NCBI RefSeq assembly: GCF_014467015.1
Contig: NZ_CP058559.1
Location: 3,534,001-3,598,000, forward strand
Source: Alkalicella caledoniensis
GTDB taxonomy: Bacteria; Bacillota; Proteinivoracia; Proteinivoracales; Proteinivoracaceae
Direction of reading: 5' to 3'
DNA: 64,000 nucleotides
The position numbers and the translations under genes are program-made. Under the pieces are notes generated by a model, which ran no database searches, had not been told where the DNA came from, and saw only the letters and a program-made list of their open reading frames with translations. How positions within the stretch are numbered: position 1 is the stretch's first letter; every line of letters begins with the position of its first letter. Below are positions 27,346 through 36,322 of this stretch, piece after piece.

Positions 27346-27364
27346 AGAGAGGAGGTCAATAAAA

Positions 27365-28057
27365 TTGGCTATTATTTCAATGAAACAATTACTTGAAGCT
27401 GGTGTTCATTTCGGACATCAAACCCGTCGTTGGAACCCTAAGATGGCTCCTTACATTTTCACTGAAAGAAACGGAATTTACGTTATTGACCTACAAAAGA
27501 CTGTAGGTAAAATCGACGAAGCGTATAACTTTGTTAAAGAAGTTGCTTCTGAAGGTGGTAAAATCCTTTTTGTTGGTACTAAAAAACAAGCTCAAGAGGC
27601 AGTTGCTTCTGAAGCTGCTCGCGCTGGTATGTTCCATGTAAACCAAAGATGGTTAGGTGGAATGTTGACTAACTTTGATACTATTGGTAAAAGAGTTAAA
27701 AGACTAAGGGAGCTTGAGAAAATGGAAGAAGAAGGGACTTTTGAAGTTCTTCCAAAGAAAGAAGTAATTAAACTTCGCCTAGAAATGGAAAAGCTTAACA
27801 AGTACTTAGCTGGTATTAAAGATATGCCAGGCATTCCTGATGCGATTTTTATCGTAGATCCAAGGAAAGAAAGAATCGCTGTGGCTGAAGCTAAAAAATT
27901 GGGTATCCCAATCATAGCAATCGTAGATACTAACTGCGATCCAGATGAAATTGATTACGTAATACCTGGTAATGACGACGCTATCCGTGCTGTTAGCCTA
28001 ATTACTTCGAAAATTGCCGACGCTATTTTAGAAGGCAACCAAGGAGTACAAGAATAA
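27365..28057 (+). CDS. rpsB: 30S ribosomal protein S2
   Basis: The 230-residue S2 begins [20 protein letters not shown] with the signature [11 protein letters not shown]. It contains [12 protein letters not shown] and the C-terminal [13 protein letters not shown]. It binds the 30S head/platform late in assembly. The start codon is TTG behind GAGAGGAGGTC, fixed by homology to the S2 N-terminus. It is followed by a hairpin/terminator and tsf, the universal rpsB-tsf order. Confidence 0.98.
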   Translation: MAIISMKQLLEAGVHFGHQTRRWNPKMAPYIFTERNGIYVIDLQKTVGKIDEAYNFVKEVASEGGKILFVGTKKQAQEAVASEAARAGMFHVNQRWLGGMLTNFDTIGKRVKRLRELEKMEEEGTFEVLPKKEVIKLRLEMEKLNKYLAGIKDMPGIPDAIFIVDPRKERIAVAEAKKLGIPIIAIVDTNCDPDEIDYVIPGNDDAIRAVSLITSKIADAILEGNQGVQE

Positions 28058-28064
28058 GAAACAT

Positions 28065-28119
28065 AAAAAGGTAAGGGTAACGACGGAGGTTTGTCCTTTG
28101 GCTAAGCTCTTACCTTTTT
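28065..28119 (+). terminator. terminator/attenuator between rpsB and tsf
   Basis: AAAAAGGTAAG (28065–28075) pairs with CTTACCTTTTT (28109–28119) over 11 bp, with a 33-base internal region and a T-run at the end of the stem. It should terminate part of the transcription after rpsB and set the S2 to EF-Ts ratio. The gap before tsf contains no obvious new promoter, so tsf probably depends on read-through. Confidence 0.7.
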
Positions 28120-28154
28120 TAATGAATATCTTTAAATAGAAAGGGAGGATACTC

Positions 28155-28802
28155 ATGGTATCTGCACAAATGGTAAAAGAATTAAGAGAAAAAACTGGTG
28201 CGGGAATGATGGACTGCAAAAAAGCTTTAACTGAAAAGAACGGTGACATGGAAAAGGCAGCTGAATACTTACGTGAAAAAGGACTAGCTGCTGCTGCTAA
28301 GAAATCTGGCAGAATTGCTGCTGAAGGTCTTGTTGAAGCTTACATACATGGTGGGAAAATTGGTGTTCTTGTTGAAGTAAACTGTGAAACTGACTTTGTT
28401 GCTAAAAACGAAGAATTCCAACAACTTGCTAAAGACATTGCTATGCACATAGCGGCTTCTAACCCTCTATATATTAGTAAGGAAGAAGTTCCTGCAGAAG
28501 TTGTAGAAAAAGAAAAGCAAATTCTTATGGCTCAGGCTATCAATGAAGGCAAACCAGCTAATATCGCTGAAAAAATGGTACTAGGTAGAGTTGAAAAATA
28601 CTATAAAGAAATCTGTCTGCTAGAACAAACATTCGTAAAAAACCCAGATGTAACTATTCAACAGTTATTAAATGAGAAAATAGCTAAAATCGGAGAAAAT
28701 ATGTCCATCCGTAGGTTCACTAGATTTAACCTTGGCGAAGGAATCGAGAAAAAAGTAGAAAACTTCGCTGAAGAAGTTATGAAGGCATCACAAGTTAAAT
28801 AA
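28155..28802 (+). CDS. tsf: translation elongation factor Ts
   Basis: The 215-residue EF-Ts has the N-terminal UBA-like domain with [19 protein letters not shown] and the [10 protein letters not shown] motif that contacts EF-Tu. It recharges EF-Tu with GTP. The protein belongs to the short EF-Ts class, lacking part of the second subdomain of the E. coli protein. AAAGGGAGGATACTC precedes the ATG. A strong terminator follows. Confidence 0.98.
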   Translation: MVSAQMVKELREKTGAGMMDCKKALTEKNGDMEKAAEYLREKGLAAAAKKSGRIAAEGLVEAYIHGGKIGVLVEVNCETDFVAKNEEFQQLAKDIAMHIAASNPLYISKEEVPAEVVEKEKQILMAQAINEGKPANIAEKMVLGRVEKYYKEICLLEQTFVKNPDVTIQQLLNEKIAKIGENMSIRRFTRFNLGEGIEKKVENFAEEVMKASQVK

Positions 28803-28805
28803 TTC

Positions 28806-28838
28806 AAAAAAAGAGCACAAAAAATTGTGCTCTTTTTT
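28806..28838 (+). terminator. intrinsic terminator after tsf
   Basis: AGAGCACAA (28812–28820) pairs with TTGTGCTCT (28825–28833) with an AAAA loop, flanked by an A-tract and followed by TTTTT. This is a standard, possibly bidirectional, rho-independent terminator ending the rpsB-tsf unit. Confidence 0.93.
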
Positions 28839-28857
28839 AAGAGTTTTTATATTTTAA

Positions 28858-30195
<1,338 letters not shown>

Positions 30196-30196
<1 letters not shown>

Positions 30197-30372
30197 TGGA
30201 CTTTGTTGCACTTACCTTAGAGCAGGCTAAAGAGCTCGGGTCAGTGGATAATATAGAGTTCGAGGTAGTTTACTTAGAAGAACTTGGAGATGATACTGAC
30301 CAACCTTGGCGTGTAGTCAAGGAAAAAGTAGAGAGCAATAAATACACTGTGTATGTTATGAAACAAATCTAA
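30196..30372 (+). CDS. 58-residue protein of unknown function, coupled to frr
   Basis: An ORF of 58 codons plus stop starts at the TAATG overlap with frr and runs to TAA at 30370–30372. The predicted peptide begins MDFVALTLEQAKELG and ends YTVYVMKQI; it is acidic, with no membrane segment. The overlap with frr suggests real coupled translation. The EQAKELG start faintly resembles a PASTA-like fold, but this is not enough for a functional call. Confidence 0.6.
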
Positions 30373-30408
30373 ACTATATCCCCCCTCATGAGAGGGGGGA
30401 TATAGTTT
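30371..30408 (+). terminator. 17 bp perfect hairpin after the frr operon
   Basis: Positions 30371–30387 and 30392–30408 are perfect reverse complements around the tetraloop ATGA. The core is six C paired to six G, with AAA and TTT outer ends. The stem starts inside the preceding stop codon. Only three T follow the stem, so it may be a terminator aided by its very strong stem, or an mRNA end-stabiliser. Confidence 0.75.
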
Positions 30409-30425
30409 AAGAAACTGGTACCTAA

Positions 30426-30455
30426 GATAAGATAAGATAAGATAAGCTAAGATAA
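30426..30455 (+). repeat. GATAA pentanucleotide tandem array before uppS
   Basis: Four perfect GATAA units (30426–30445), one variant GCTAA, and a further GATAA make six units in a row, preceded by CCTAA. It lies 22 bases before the uppS ATG, so unit number would change leader length or the distance from an upstream promoter without touching the coding frame. Confidence 0.9.
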
Positions 30456-30477
30456 GTTTGATATAGAGGTGGATGAA

Positions 30478-31224
30478 ATGTTCTTTCGAAAAGATTTAAT
30501 AGAAAGAGTGAAAAAAAACGGAAATATACCAAAATGCATTGCAATTGTAATGGATGGTAATGGTAGATGGGCACAAAAGCGTGGTTTGCCTCGTACAGCA
30601 GGACATAAAATGGGCGTTGAAACAGTAAAGAAAACAACTGAAAGTTGTATAAAACTTGGAGTAAAACACCTGATTTTATATGCTTTTTCCACAGAAAACT
30701 GGAAAAGACCTAAGGATGAAGTGGATTTCCTAATGAAGCTTCCTGGAGAATATTTTGGTGAAGAGCTTAATAAAATAATTGAAAACAATGTAAAAATAAC
30801 TACAATAGGTGACCTATCACAACTTCCTTCATCAACAAAAGAGACCATAGAAATTGCTGTTGAAAGATCAGAAAATAATACTGGCCTAAATTTAGTATTT
30901 GCAATAAATTATGGTGCACGTCAGGAAATACTAAATGCAACTAAACGACTCTTCAAAACAATAAAAACCGAAGAAATTAACGATATAACAGAAAATGATA
31001 TATCTAAATTTATAGACTCTAATCTCCAAAACATCCCAGACCCTGACCTGTTCATAAGGCCTGGCGGGGAAGTTAGAATTAGCAATTTCTTACTATGGCA
31101 GCTTGCCTACAGTGAGCTATTTTTCATTAGTACCCTTTGGCCTGATTTTTCTGAAAAACATCTTTGTGAAGCCATAGATAGTTTTCAAAATAGGGAACGT
31201 AGATATGGGGGCATAAAAAAATAA
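30478..31224 (+). CDS. uppS: undecaprenyl diphosphate synthase
   Basis: About 248 residues of the cis-prenyltransferase family. The catalytic Asp26 lies in IAIVMDGNGRWAQKRG, with STENWKRP and the C-terminal PDPDLFIRPGGEVRISNFLLWQ-type block. It makes the C55 lipid carrier for peptidoglycan and wall polymers. The ATG at 30478 follows AGAGGTGG; an upstream GTG at 30469 lies inside that site. It begins the uppS-cdsA-dxr-rseP group. Confidence 0.97.
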   Translation: MFFRKDLIERVKKNGNIPKCIAIVMDGNGRWAQKRGLPRTAGHKMGVETVKKTTESCIKLGVKHLILYAFSTENWKRPKDEVDFLMKLPGEYFGEELNKIIENNVKITTIGDLSQLPSSTKETIEIAVERSENNTGLNLVFAINYGARQEILNATKRLFKTIKTEEINDITENDISKFIDSNLQNIPDPDLFIRPGGEVRISNFLLWQLAYSELFFISTLWPDFSEKHLCEAIDSFQNRERRYGGIKK

Positions 31225-31250
31225 ATTAGGGTGTGATTGAGAGTGATGAA

Positions 31251-32018
31251 ATGTTAACTAGAATTATAACAGCTTTGGTAGGTATACCCATCGTATTTAT
31301 TACTGTCATGTATGGAGGGGTAGCGTTTAATACCCTTTTATTTTTGATTATGGTGTTGGGTTTTAACGAATACTTAAAAATAATATCAATTAAAAATGTC
31401 TTTTATAATACTACCTCAGCAATACTTGCATTGTTGTTGATATTTACTGAATTAGATGTATTCCTTGTTATTTTAATAGCAGGAATTATCCTGTCAATTT
31501 ATATTCGAATAATGAATTTTAAAAATACACAGCTAAAAGAACTAGGTTTACTGACATGGGGTTTTATCTACATACATGGGGTATTATATCTTTTAAAAGA
31601 AATTAGAAACTTGGAAAATGGCTTAATTTTAATTTTTTTATTACTACTTATAACTTGGGTTACTGACTCAGGTGCATACTTTGCAGGAATAAATTTTGGC
31701 AAGAGAAAGCTTTCACCAGCTATTTCCCCTAAGAAATCAATTGAGGGCTTAGTGGGAGGAGTTTTACTTGCAATTATTAGTGTTCTGATTTTTAACTATT
31801 ATTTCAATTTGGGTAATCATATTACAATGGTGATCTTTGCCCTCAGTGGAAGTGTCATTTCTGTATTTGGGGACCTTTTTGAATCATCCATAAAAAGGGA
31901 GTACAAAATAAAAGATTCTGGAAACATATTGCCAGGCCATGGTGGAATTTTAGATAGGATAGATAGTTTGCTGTTTTTGATTCCGTTGGCATATGTTTTT
32001 ATAACCTACATAATATAA
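31251..32018 (+). CDS. cdsA: phosphatidate cytidylyltransferase
   Basis: About 255 residues with seven or eight membrane segments. The CdsA C-terminal signature is present: GDLFESSIKREYKIKDSG followed by LPGHGGILDRIDS. It makes CDP-diacylglycerol for phospholipid synthesis. I chose the ATG at 31251 because MLTRIITALVGIP is the usual CdsA start; an in-frame GTG at 31233 would add six residues. It lies between uppS and dxr as in most Firmicutes. Confidence 0.96.
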   Translation: MLTRIITALVGIPIVFITVMYGGVAFNTLLFLIMVLGFNEYLKIISIKNVFYNTTSAILALLLIFTELDVFLVILIAGIILSIYIRIMNFKNTQLKELGLLTWGFIYIHGVLYLLKEIRNLENGLILIFLLLLITWVTDSGAYFAGINFGKRKLSPAISPKKSIEGLVGGVLLAIISVLIFNYYFNLGNHITMVIFALSGSVISVFGDLFESSIKREYKIKDSGNILPGHGGILDRIDSLLFLIPLAYVFITYII

Positions 32019-32035
32019 ATGGGGTGTTACTATAA

Positions 32036-33190
32036 ATGAACATAGGGATTCTTGGTTCAACAGGATCAGTTGGAAGTCAAACATTGGACGTAGTAGAACA
32101 TAGTCCTCACATAAAAGTATATAGTCTAGTTGCCAATAGTAACTATGCAGTCATGGAACAACAGTGTCGAAAATTTCAACCGAAGCTTGTAGCTATGTAT
32201 GATGAGCATGCAGCAAAAAAATTAAAAGCTTTATTATCTGATACAAGAATAAAAGTAACCTCAGGCTTAGATGGAATAATAGAAGCTTGCTGTCAAGGGG
32301 AAGTTGATCTTGTTGTTTCTTCAATTGTGGGAAAAGCTGGGCTTATACCAACATATCAGGCCATATTACATAAGAAGCAAATAGCTTTAGCAAATAAAGA
32401 AACATTAGTAATTGCCGGTCACATAATAACAGATGCAGCTAAAGAGAATAAAGTGGATCTTTTACCAGTGGACAGCGAACACTCAGCAATCTTCCAATGT
32501 TTACAGGGAAACCATATTAAGGACATAAATAAAATTATCCTAACGGCTTCAGGAGGTCCTTTTAGGGGTAAAGACCTTGATTTTTTAAGGAATGTAACTG
32601 TTGAAGATACACTTAAACATCCAAACTGGAGTATGGGAAAGAAAATCACTGTGGACTCAGCTACCCTAATAAACAAAGGGCTAGAGGCCATCGAAGCTAA
32701 GTGGTTATTTGACACTTCCTTAGAGAAAGTGGAGGTTGTAATTCATCCACAAAGTATCATTCATTCTGCAGTTGAATACATAGATGGAAATGTTATAGCT
32801 CATTTAAGTCCCCCTGATATGAAATACGCGATCCAATATGCATTAAATTATCCTAAGCGGCTTAAAAATAATTTTCAAAAATTGAATATTTTTGAGCACA
32901 CACTGAGCTTTGAAAAACCAAACTTGGATGTATTTCAAGGTTTAAATCTCTGTATAGAGTCAGGTATAAGGGGTGGAAATGCTCCTGTTGTACTTAATGC
33001 AGCTAATGAAGTGGCTGTTGATTATTTCTTAAAGGGCAAAATTAAGTTTTTAGAAATACCTCAAGTTATATCTGAAACACTTGAGAAACATAAGTTCTTA
33101 GTAAAGCCTAGTTTAGATGAAATTTTGGAATTTGATCAGTGGGCAAGAATTACGGCTAAGGAGCAAATTGAGAGAAAGGGTGTTATCTAA
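32036..33190 (+). CDS. dxr: 1-deoxy-D-xylulose-5-phosphate reductoisomerase
   Basis: The 384-residue DXR begins with the NADPH-binding GSTGSVGSQTLDVV (about 7–20). It has ANKETLVIAG, the metal site PVDSEHSAIFQCL and the flexible-loop ASGGPFRG. It makes MEP in the isoprenoid pathway that feeds UppS; ispG of the same pathway is two genes downstream. The stop is immediately followed by the rseP ATG. Confidence 0.97.
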   Translation: MNIGILGSTGSVGSQTLDVVEHSPHIKVYSLVANSNYAVMEQQCRKFQPKLVAMYDEHAAKKLKALLSDTRIKVTSGLDGIIEACCQGEVDLVVSSIVGKAGLIPTYQAILHKKQIALANKETLVIAGHIITDAAKENKVDLLPVDSEHSAIFQCLQGNHIKDINKIILTASGGPFRGKDLDFLRNVTVEDTLKHPNWSMGKKITVDSATLINKGLEAIEAKWLFDTSLEKVEVVIHPQSIIHSAVEYIDGNVIAHLSPPDMKYAIQYALNYPKRLKNNFQKLNIFEHTLSFEKPNLDVFQGLNLCIESGIRGGNAPVVLNAANEVAVDYFLKGKIKFLEIPQVISETLEKHKFLVKPSLDEILEFDQWARITAKEQIERKGVI

Positions 33191-34207
33191 ATGACTATCC
33201 TTATAGCAATTATTGTTTTTGGATTATTGATTCTAGTCCATGAACTAGGGCACTTTTTAACAGCAAAGGCAGTTGGAATGAAAGTTGAAGAGTTTGCCAT
33301 AGGCTTTGGTCCAGCTATTATTAAATTTAAAAAAGGTGAAACATTGTATGGTATAAGAATATTTCCCCTTGGTGGATATGTTAAGGTCCTTGGCGAGGAA
33401 GGTAAAGACGTAGAAAGTGAAGATAGTTACCAGTCAAAAACAGTACTACAAAGATTCTTGTTTGTTTTTGCTGGGGCTTTTATGAATTTTGTACTGGCAG
33501 TTGTTATTTTCATGATAATCTTTCTTGCTGTGGGTGTCCCTGCTGATATACCTGAAATAGGATCTGTGGCAGAGCAGGGAATAGCAGATATAGCAGGTTT
33601 TAGGAAAGGTGATCATGTTTTAGAGATAGATGGGGAGCCAGTCAAAACATGGACTGAACTAGTTGAACAAATTAGCACTTCACCTGGTGAAGAGTTGGAT
33701 TTTAGGATATCAAGAAATGGTCAGATTATCAATCTGCAAGTAACTCCGCGATTTGATGATCAAACTGAGCGTGGTATGATAGGTATTGGATCGCCCACTA
33801 AGACCGTGGCATTATTTGAAGGGGTTAAAGCTAGTTTTCGAGAAACACTTTCTGTTGCAACTTTAATTGTTGAAAGTCTTCAAATGCTTTTTAGAGGTAA
33901 GGCTTCAACAAGTGATATTGCTGGGCCCGTTGGGATAGTTGTTATGGTAGGGGAATCTGCAAGGCATGGTTTATCATCGTTACTTTACCTTACAGCTTTG
34001 TTAAGTGTAAACCTAGGGATTCTTAACCTGCTTCCTGTTCCAGCCCTAGATGGTAGTAGACTAGTTTTTCTTCTAATTGAGGCAGTTAGGGGTAAACCCA
34101 TTGACCCAGAAAAAGAAGGATTAGTACATATTATTGGATTTGGACTATTATTACTTCTGATGGTCTTCATTTTGTACAATGATATTATAAACTTTATAAT
34201 ACCTTAG
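33191..34207 (+). CDS. rseP: RseP/RasP site-2 intramembrane metalloprotease
   Basis: The 338-residue membrane protease has zinc motif HELGH at 17–21 in the first helix. A PDZ domain lies near 115–195 (RKGDHVLEIDGEPVKTW). The third ligand region is NLLPVPALDGSRL. It cleaves regulated membrane proteins such as anti-sigma factors and signal-peptide remnants. The ATG directly abuts the dxr stop, so expression is likely coupled. Confidence 0.96.
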   Translation: MTILIAIIVFGLLILVHELGHFLTAKAVGMKVEEFAIGFGPAIIKFKKGETLYGIRIFPLGGYVKVLGEEGKDVESEDSYQSKTVLQRFLFVFAGAFMNFVLAVVIFMIIFLAVGVPADIPEIGSVAEQGIADIAGFRKGDHVLEIDGEPVKTWTELVEQISTSPGEELDFRISRNGQIINLQVTPRFDDQTERGMIGIGSPTKTVALFEGVKASFRETLSVATLIVESLQMLFRGKASTSDIAGPVGIVVMVGESARHGLSSLLYLTALLSVNLGILNLLPVPALDGSRLVFLLIEAVRGKPIDPEKEGLVHIIGFGLLLLLMVFILYNDIINFIIP

Positions 34208-34218
34208 AGGTGTATCTT

Positions 34219-35295
34219 ATGTTAAATAACAGAAAAACAACCCGTGAAATCCATGTGGGTTCAATCAAAATAGGTAACAAACATCCTATAGTTATTCAAT
34301 CAATGACTAATACTAAAACTGAAAATGTTGAAGAAACAGTAAAACAGATTAAGGACCTACAGGATAAAGGATGTCAAATTGTTAGGATTGCTGTTCCTAC
34401 ACTGGCTGCAGCTAAAAATATTGCACAGATTAAGAGTCAGGTAAATATTCCCTTAGTTGCTGATATTCATTTTGATTATAAACTAGCACTTGTGGCTATG
34501 GAAAATGGCATTGATAAAGTACGTATAAATCCTGGTAACATTGGCTCTAAAGAAAATATAATTAAGGTTGTCACCCTTGCCAAAGAAAAGGGTATCCCCA
34601 TTAGAATAGGGATAAATGGTGGGTCACTGCCTAAAGATATCCTTGAAAAATATGATAATAGGCCATCGGCAGAAGCCATGGTTGATGCTGCTCTAAGAGA
34701 AGTTGCACTCTTAGAGGAACTAGATTTTAAAGACATATGTATTTCAATAAAATCATCTGATGTTCTAGAGACAATTAAAGGTTACACACTATTATCTGAA
34801 AAAGTGGATTATCCTCTGCACCTAGGTATAACAGAGGCAGGTCTTAAAGATGTTGGTACAGTTAAATCATCAATAGGTCTAGGAGTATTGTTATATAATG
34901 GGATAGGAGACACTATTAGAGTCTCTTTGACAGGAGATCCAACACAGGAAATTGATGTTGCATACAACATCTTAAAATCTTTGAAGCTTCCCATATCTAT
35001 TCAAAGGTCAGAAGTCATTTCATGTCCTACCTGTGGTAGATGTGATGTTGGACTAGAAAACTTAGCAATCCAAGTAACTGAAAGACTGAAAGAGTTTAAA
35101 ACACCTATAAAAGTTGCTGTCATGGGTTGCGTTGTTAACGGACCTGGTGAGGCTAAAGAATGTGATTATGGTATAGCAGGTGGCAAAGGGAAAGGTGTAA
35201 TTTTTAAAAAAGGGAGCATACTAAAAACAGTTCCAGAAGAACATTTAGTAGAAGAGCTCTTTGCTATTGTTAAAGGTGACTTCCTTGACAAATAA
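34219..35295 (+). CDS. ispG: IspG, HMBPP synthase (GcpE)
   Basis: A protein of about 358 residues using a [4Fe-4S] cluster to convert MEcPP to HMBPP in the MEP pathway. Cluster cysteines are visible in SCPTCGRCDVG (about 267–271) and MGCVVNGPGEAKE (about 302). The N-terminal TIM barrel contains VIQSMTNTKTENV. The ATG at 34219 follows AGAGGTG; GTG 34210 lies within that site. A promoter for the next gene overlaps its stop codon. Confidence 0.97.
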   Translation: MLNNRKTTREIHVGSIKIGNKHPIVIQSMTNTKTENVEETVKQIKDLQDKGCQIVRIAVPTLAAAKNIAQIKSQVNIPLVADIHFDYKLALVAMENGIDKVRINPGNIGSKENIIKVVTLAKEKGIPIRIGINGGSLPKDILEKYDNRPSAEAMVDAALREVALLEELDFKDICISIKSSDVLETIKGYTLLSEKVDYPLHLGITEAGLKDVGTVKSSIGLGVLLYNGIGDTIRVSLTGDPTQEIDVAYNILKSLKLPISIQRSEVISCPTCGRCDVGLENLAIQVTERLKEFKTPIKVAVMGCVVNGPGEAKECDYGIAGGKGKGVIFKKGSILKTVPEEHLVEELFAIVKGDFLDK

Positions 35296-35313
35296 CACTA
35301 GAATGAATATAAT
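35285..35313 (+). promoter_or_regulatory. consensus sigma-A promoter of the T-box/proS transcript
   Basis: TTGACA (35285–35290) and TATAAT (35308–35313) are both perfect and separated by 17 bases. The -35 lies within the last codons of ispG. Transcription should begin near 35320, just upstream of the T-box leader. Confidence 0.88.
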
Positions 35314-35321
35314 ACTTTAAA

Positions 35322-35550
35322 GAACAGTTAACGTTGAAAAAAGCCAAGTAAATTGTAAATGACAGTACAGGGAGCAAAGGGGATTGAGAACTTTGCCTGT
35401 CATCAATTGAAACCCACTTTTGGAGTTAACAGGATTGCCCCTTTATCGGCTTTTGAGGAGAATATCAAATTATTGATATTAATATGGGTGGTACCGCGGA
35501 ATTCAATCTTCGTCCCTAGAGTTATTTGGGATGAAGATTTTTTGTTTTTA
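35322..35550 (+). promoter_or_regulatory. T-box leader, probably tRNA-Pro responsive
   Basis: The T-box core GGGTGGTACCGCGG (35486–35499) is unmistakable. It is followed by a terminator whose 5' arm AATCTTCGTCCC and 3' arm GGGATGAAGATT enclose a loop and end in a T-run (to 35549). Upstream, AATTG (35351–35355) with CAATT (35404–35408), ATGACAG (35359–35365) with CTGTCAT (35397–35403) and GCAAAG (35374–35379) with CTTTGC (35391–35396) form one long hairpin. The likely specifier is CCC at 35413–35415 followed by A, a proline codon, but this assignment is tentative. Uncharged tRNA should favour the antiterminator and read-through toward proS. The UGGU bases fit a tRNA ending in ACCA. Confidence 0.9.
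35504..35549 (+). terminator. T-box regulated terminator
   Basis: The two arms AATCTTCGTCCC and GGGATGAAGATT surround the loop TAGAGTTATTT and are followed by TTTTT. Part of the 5' arm competes with the T-box antiterminator, the standard arrangement. Confidence 0.88.
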
Positions 35551-35577
35551 TAAGCTATTAACTATTAGCTATTAGCC

Positions 35578-36215
35578 GTTAGCTCTTAGATTTTGAAATC
35601 AAAAAGATCATGTAGATCTGTGGCAAAAGTTCTAAAAATCACTAGCTCTTAAAATCAGTGATAATCAGTGTTGATTCGTGGCTAAGCCCTTGAACTAGCT
35701 TTTAGCTTTCGAGATCAAAAAGATATGTAGATCTGTGGCAAGGCTCTAAAAATCACTAGTTTCTAAAATCAGTGATAATCAGTGTTAATCCGTGGCTAAG
35801 CCCTTGAACTAGCTTTTAGCTTTCAAGATCAAAAAGATCATGTAGATCTGTGGCAAAGCTCTTAAAATCACTAGCTCTTAAAATCAGTGATAATCAGTGT
35901 TAATCCGTGGCTAAGCCCTTGAACTAGCTTTTAGCTTTCAAGATCAAAAAGATATGTAGATCTGTGGCAAAGCTCTTAAAATCACTAGCTCTTAAAATCA
36001 GTGATAATCAGTGTTAATCCGTGGCTAAGTCCTTGAACTAGCTTTTAGCTTTCAAGATCAAAAAGATCATGTAGATCTGTGGCAAAGCTCTTAAAATCAC
36101 TAGCTCTTAAAATCAGTGATAATCAGTGTTAATCCGTGGCTAAGCCCTTGAACTAGCTTTTAGCTTTCGAGATCAAAAAGATCATGTAGATCTGTGGCAA
36201 AGCTTTTACAAAAAT
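35578..36215 (+). repeat. ~115 bp tandem repeat array between the T-box and proS
   Basis: The landmark TGTAGATCTGTGGC recurs at 35611, 35726, 35841, 35955, 36070 and 36185, spacings of 114–115 bases. There are five complete units and a decayed sixth. Each unit contains a stem ATCACT…AGTGAT (13-base loop) and a stem CTTGAA…TTCAAG. Some units carry TTCGAG instead, which still pairs in + strand RNA through a G-U. No unit encodes a conserved ORF. The region 35551–35590 before it has short TATTAGC-like repeats. The last bases before proS (36216–36310) hold degenerate repeat tail and no convincing promoter. Confidence 0.93.
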
Positions 36216-36322
36216 CCGTGGCTAAAAATCACAAGCAAAGCCACAACAACACAACATTTTCAATAATCTCGGCGCAGAAGCGCATTAAAAATAATATATT
36301 ACAATAATAGGAGGATAATAGT

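Noticed and set aside
35359-35553. 64-codon ORF in the T-box region
   Set aside because: It lies over the T-box core and terminator, has no ribosome site and its product has no recognisable features; the RNA explanation is far better.
35578-36215. CRISPR array
   Set aside because: Units are ~115 bases repeated end to end with no unique spacers, and no cas gene is present.
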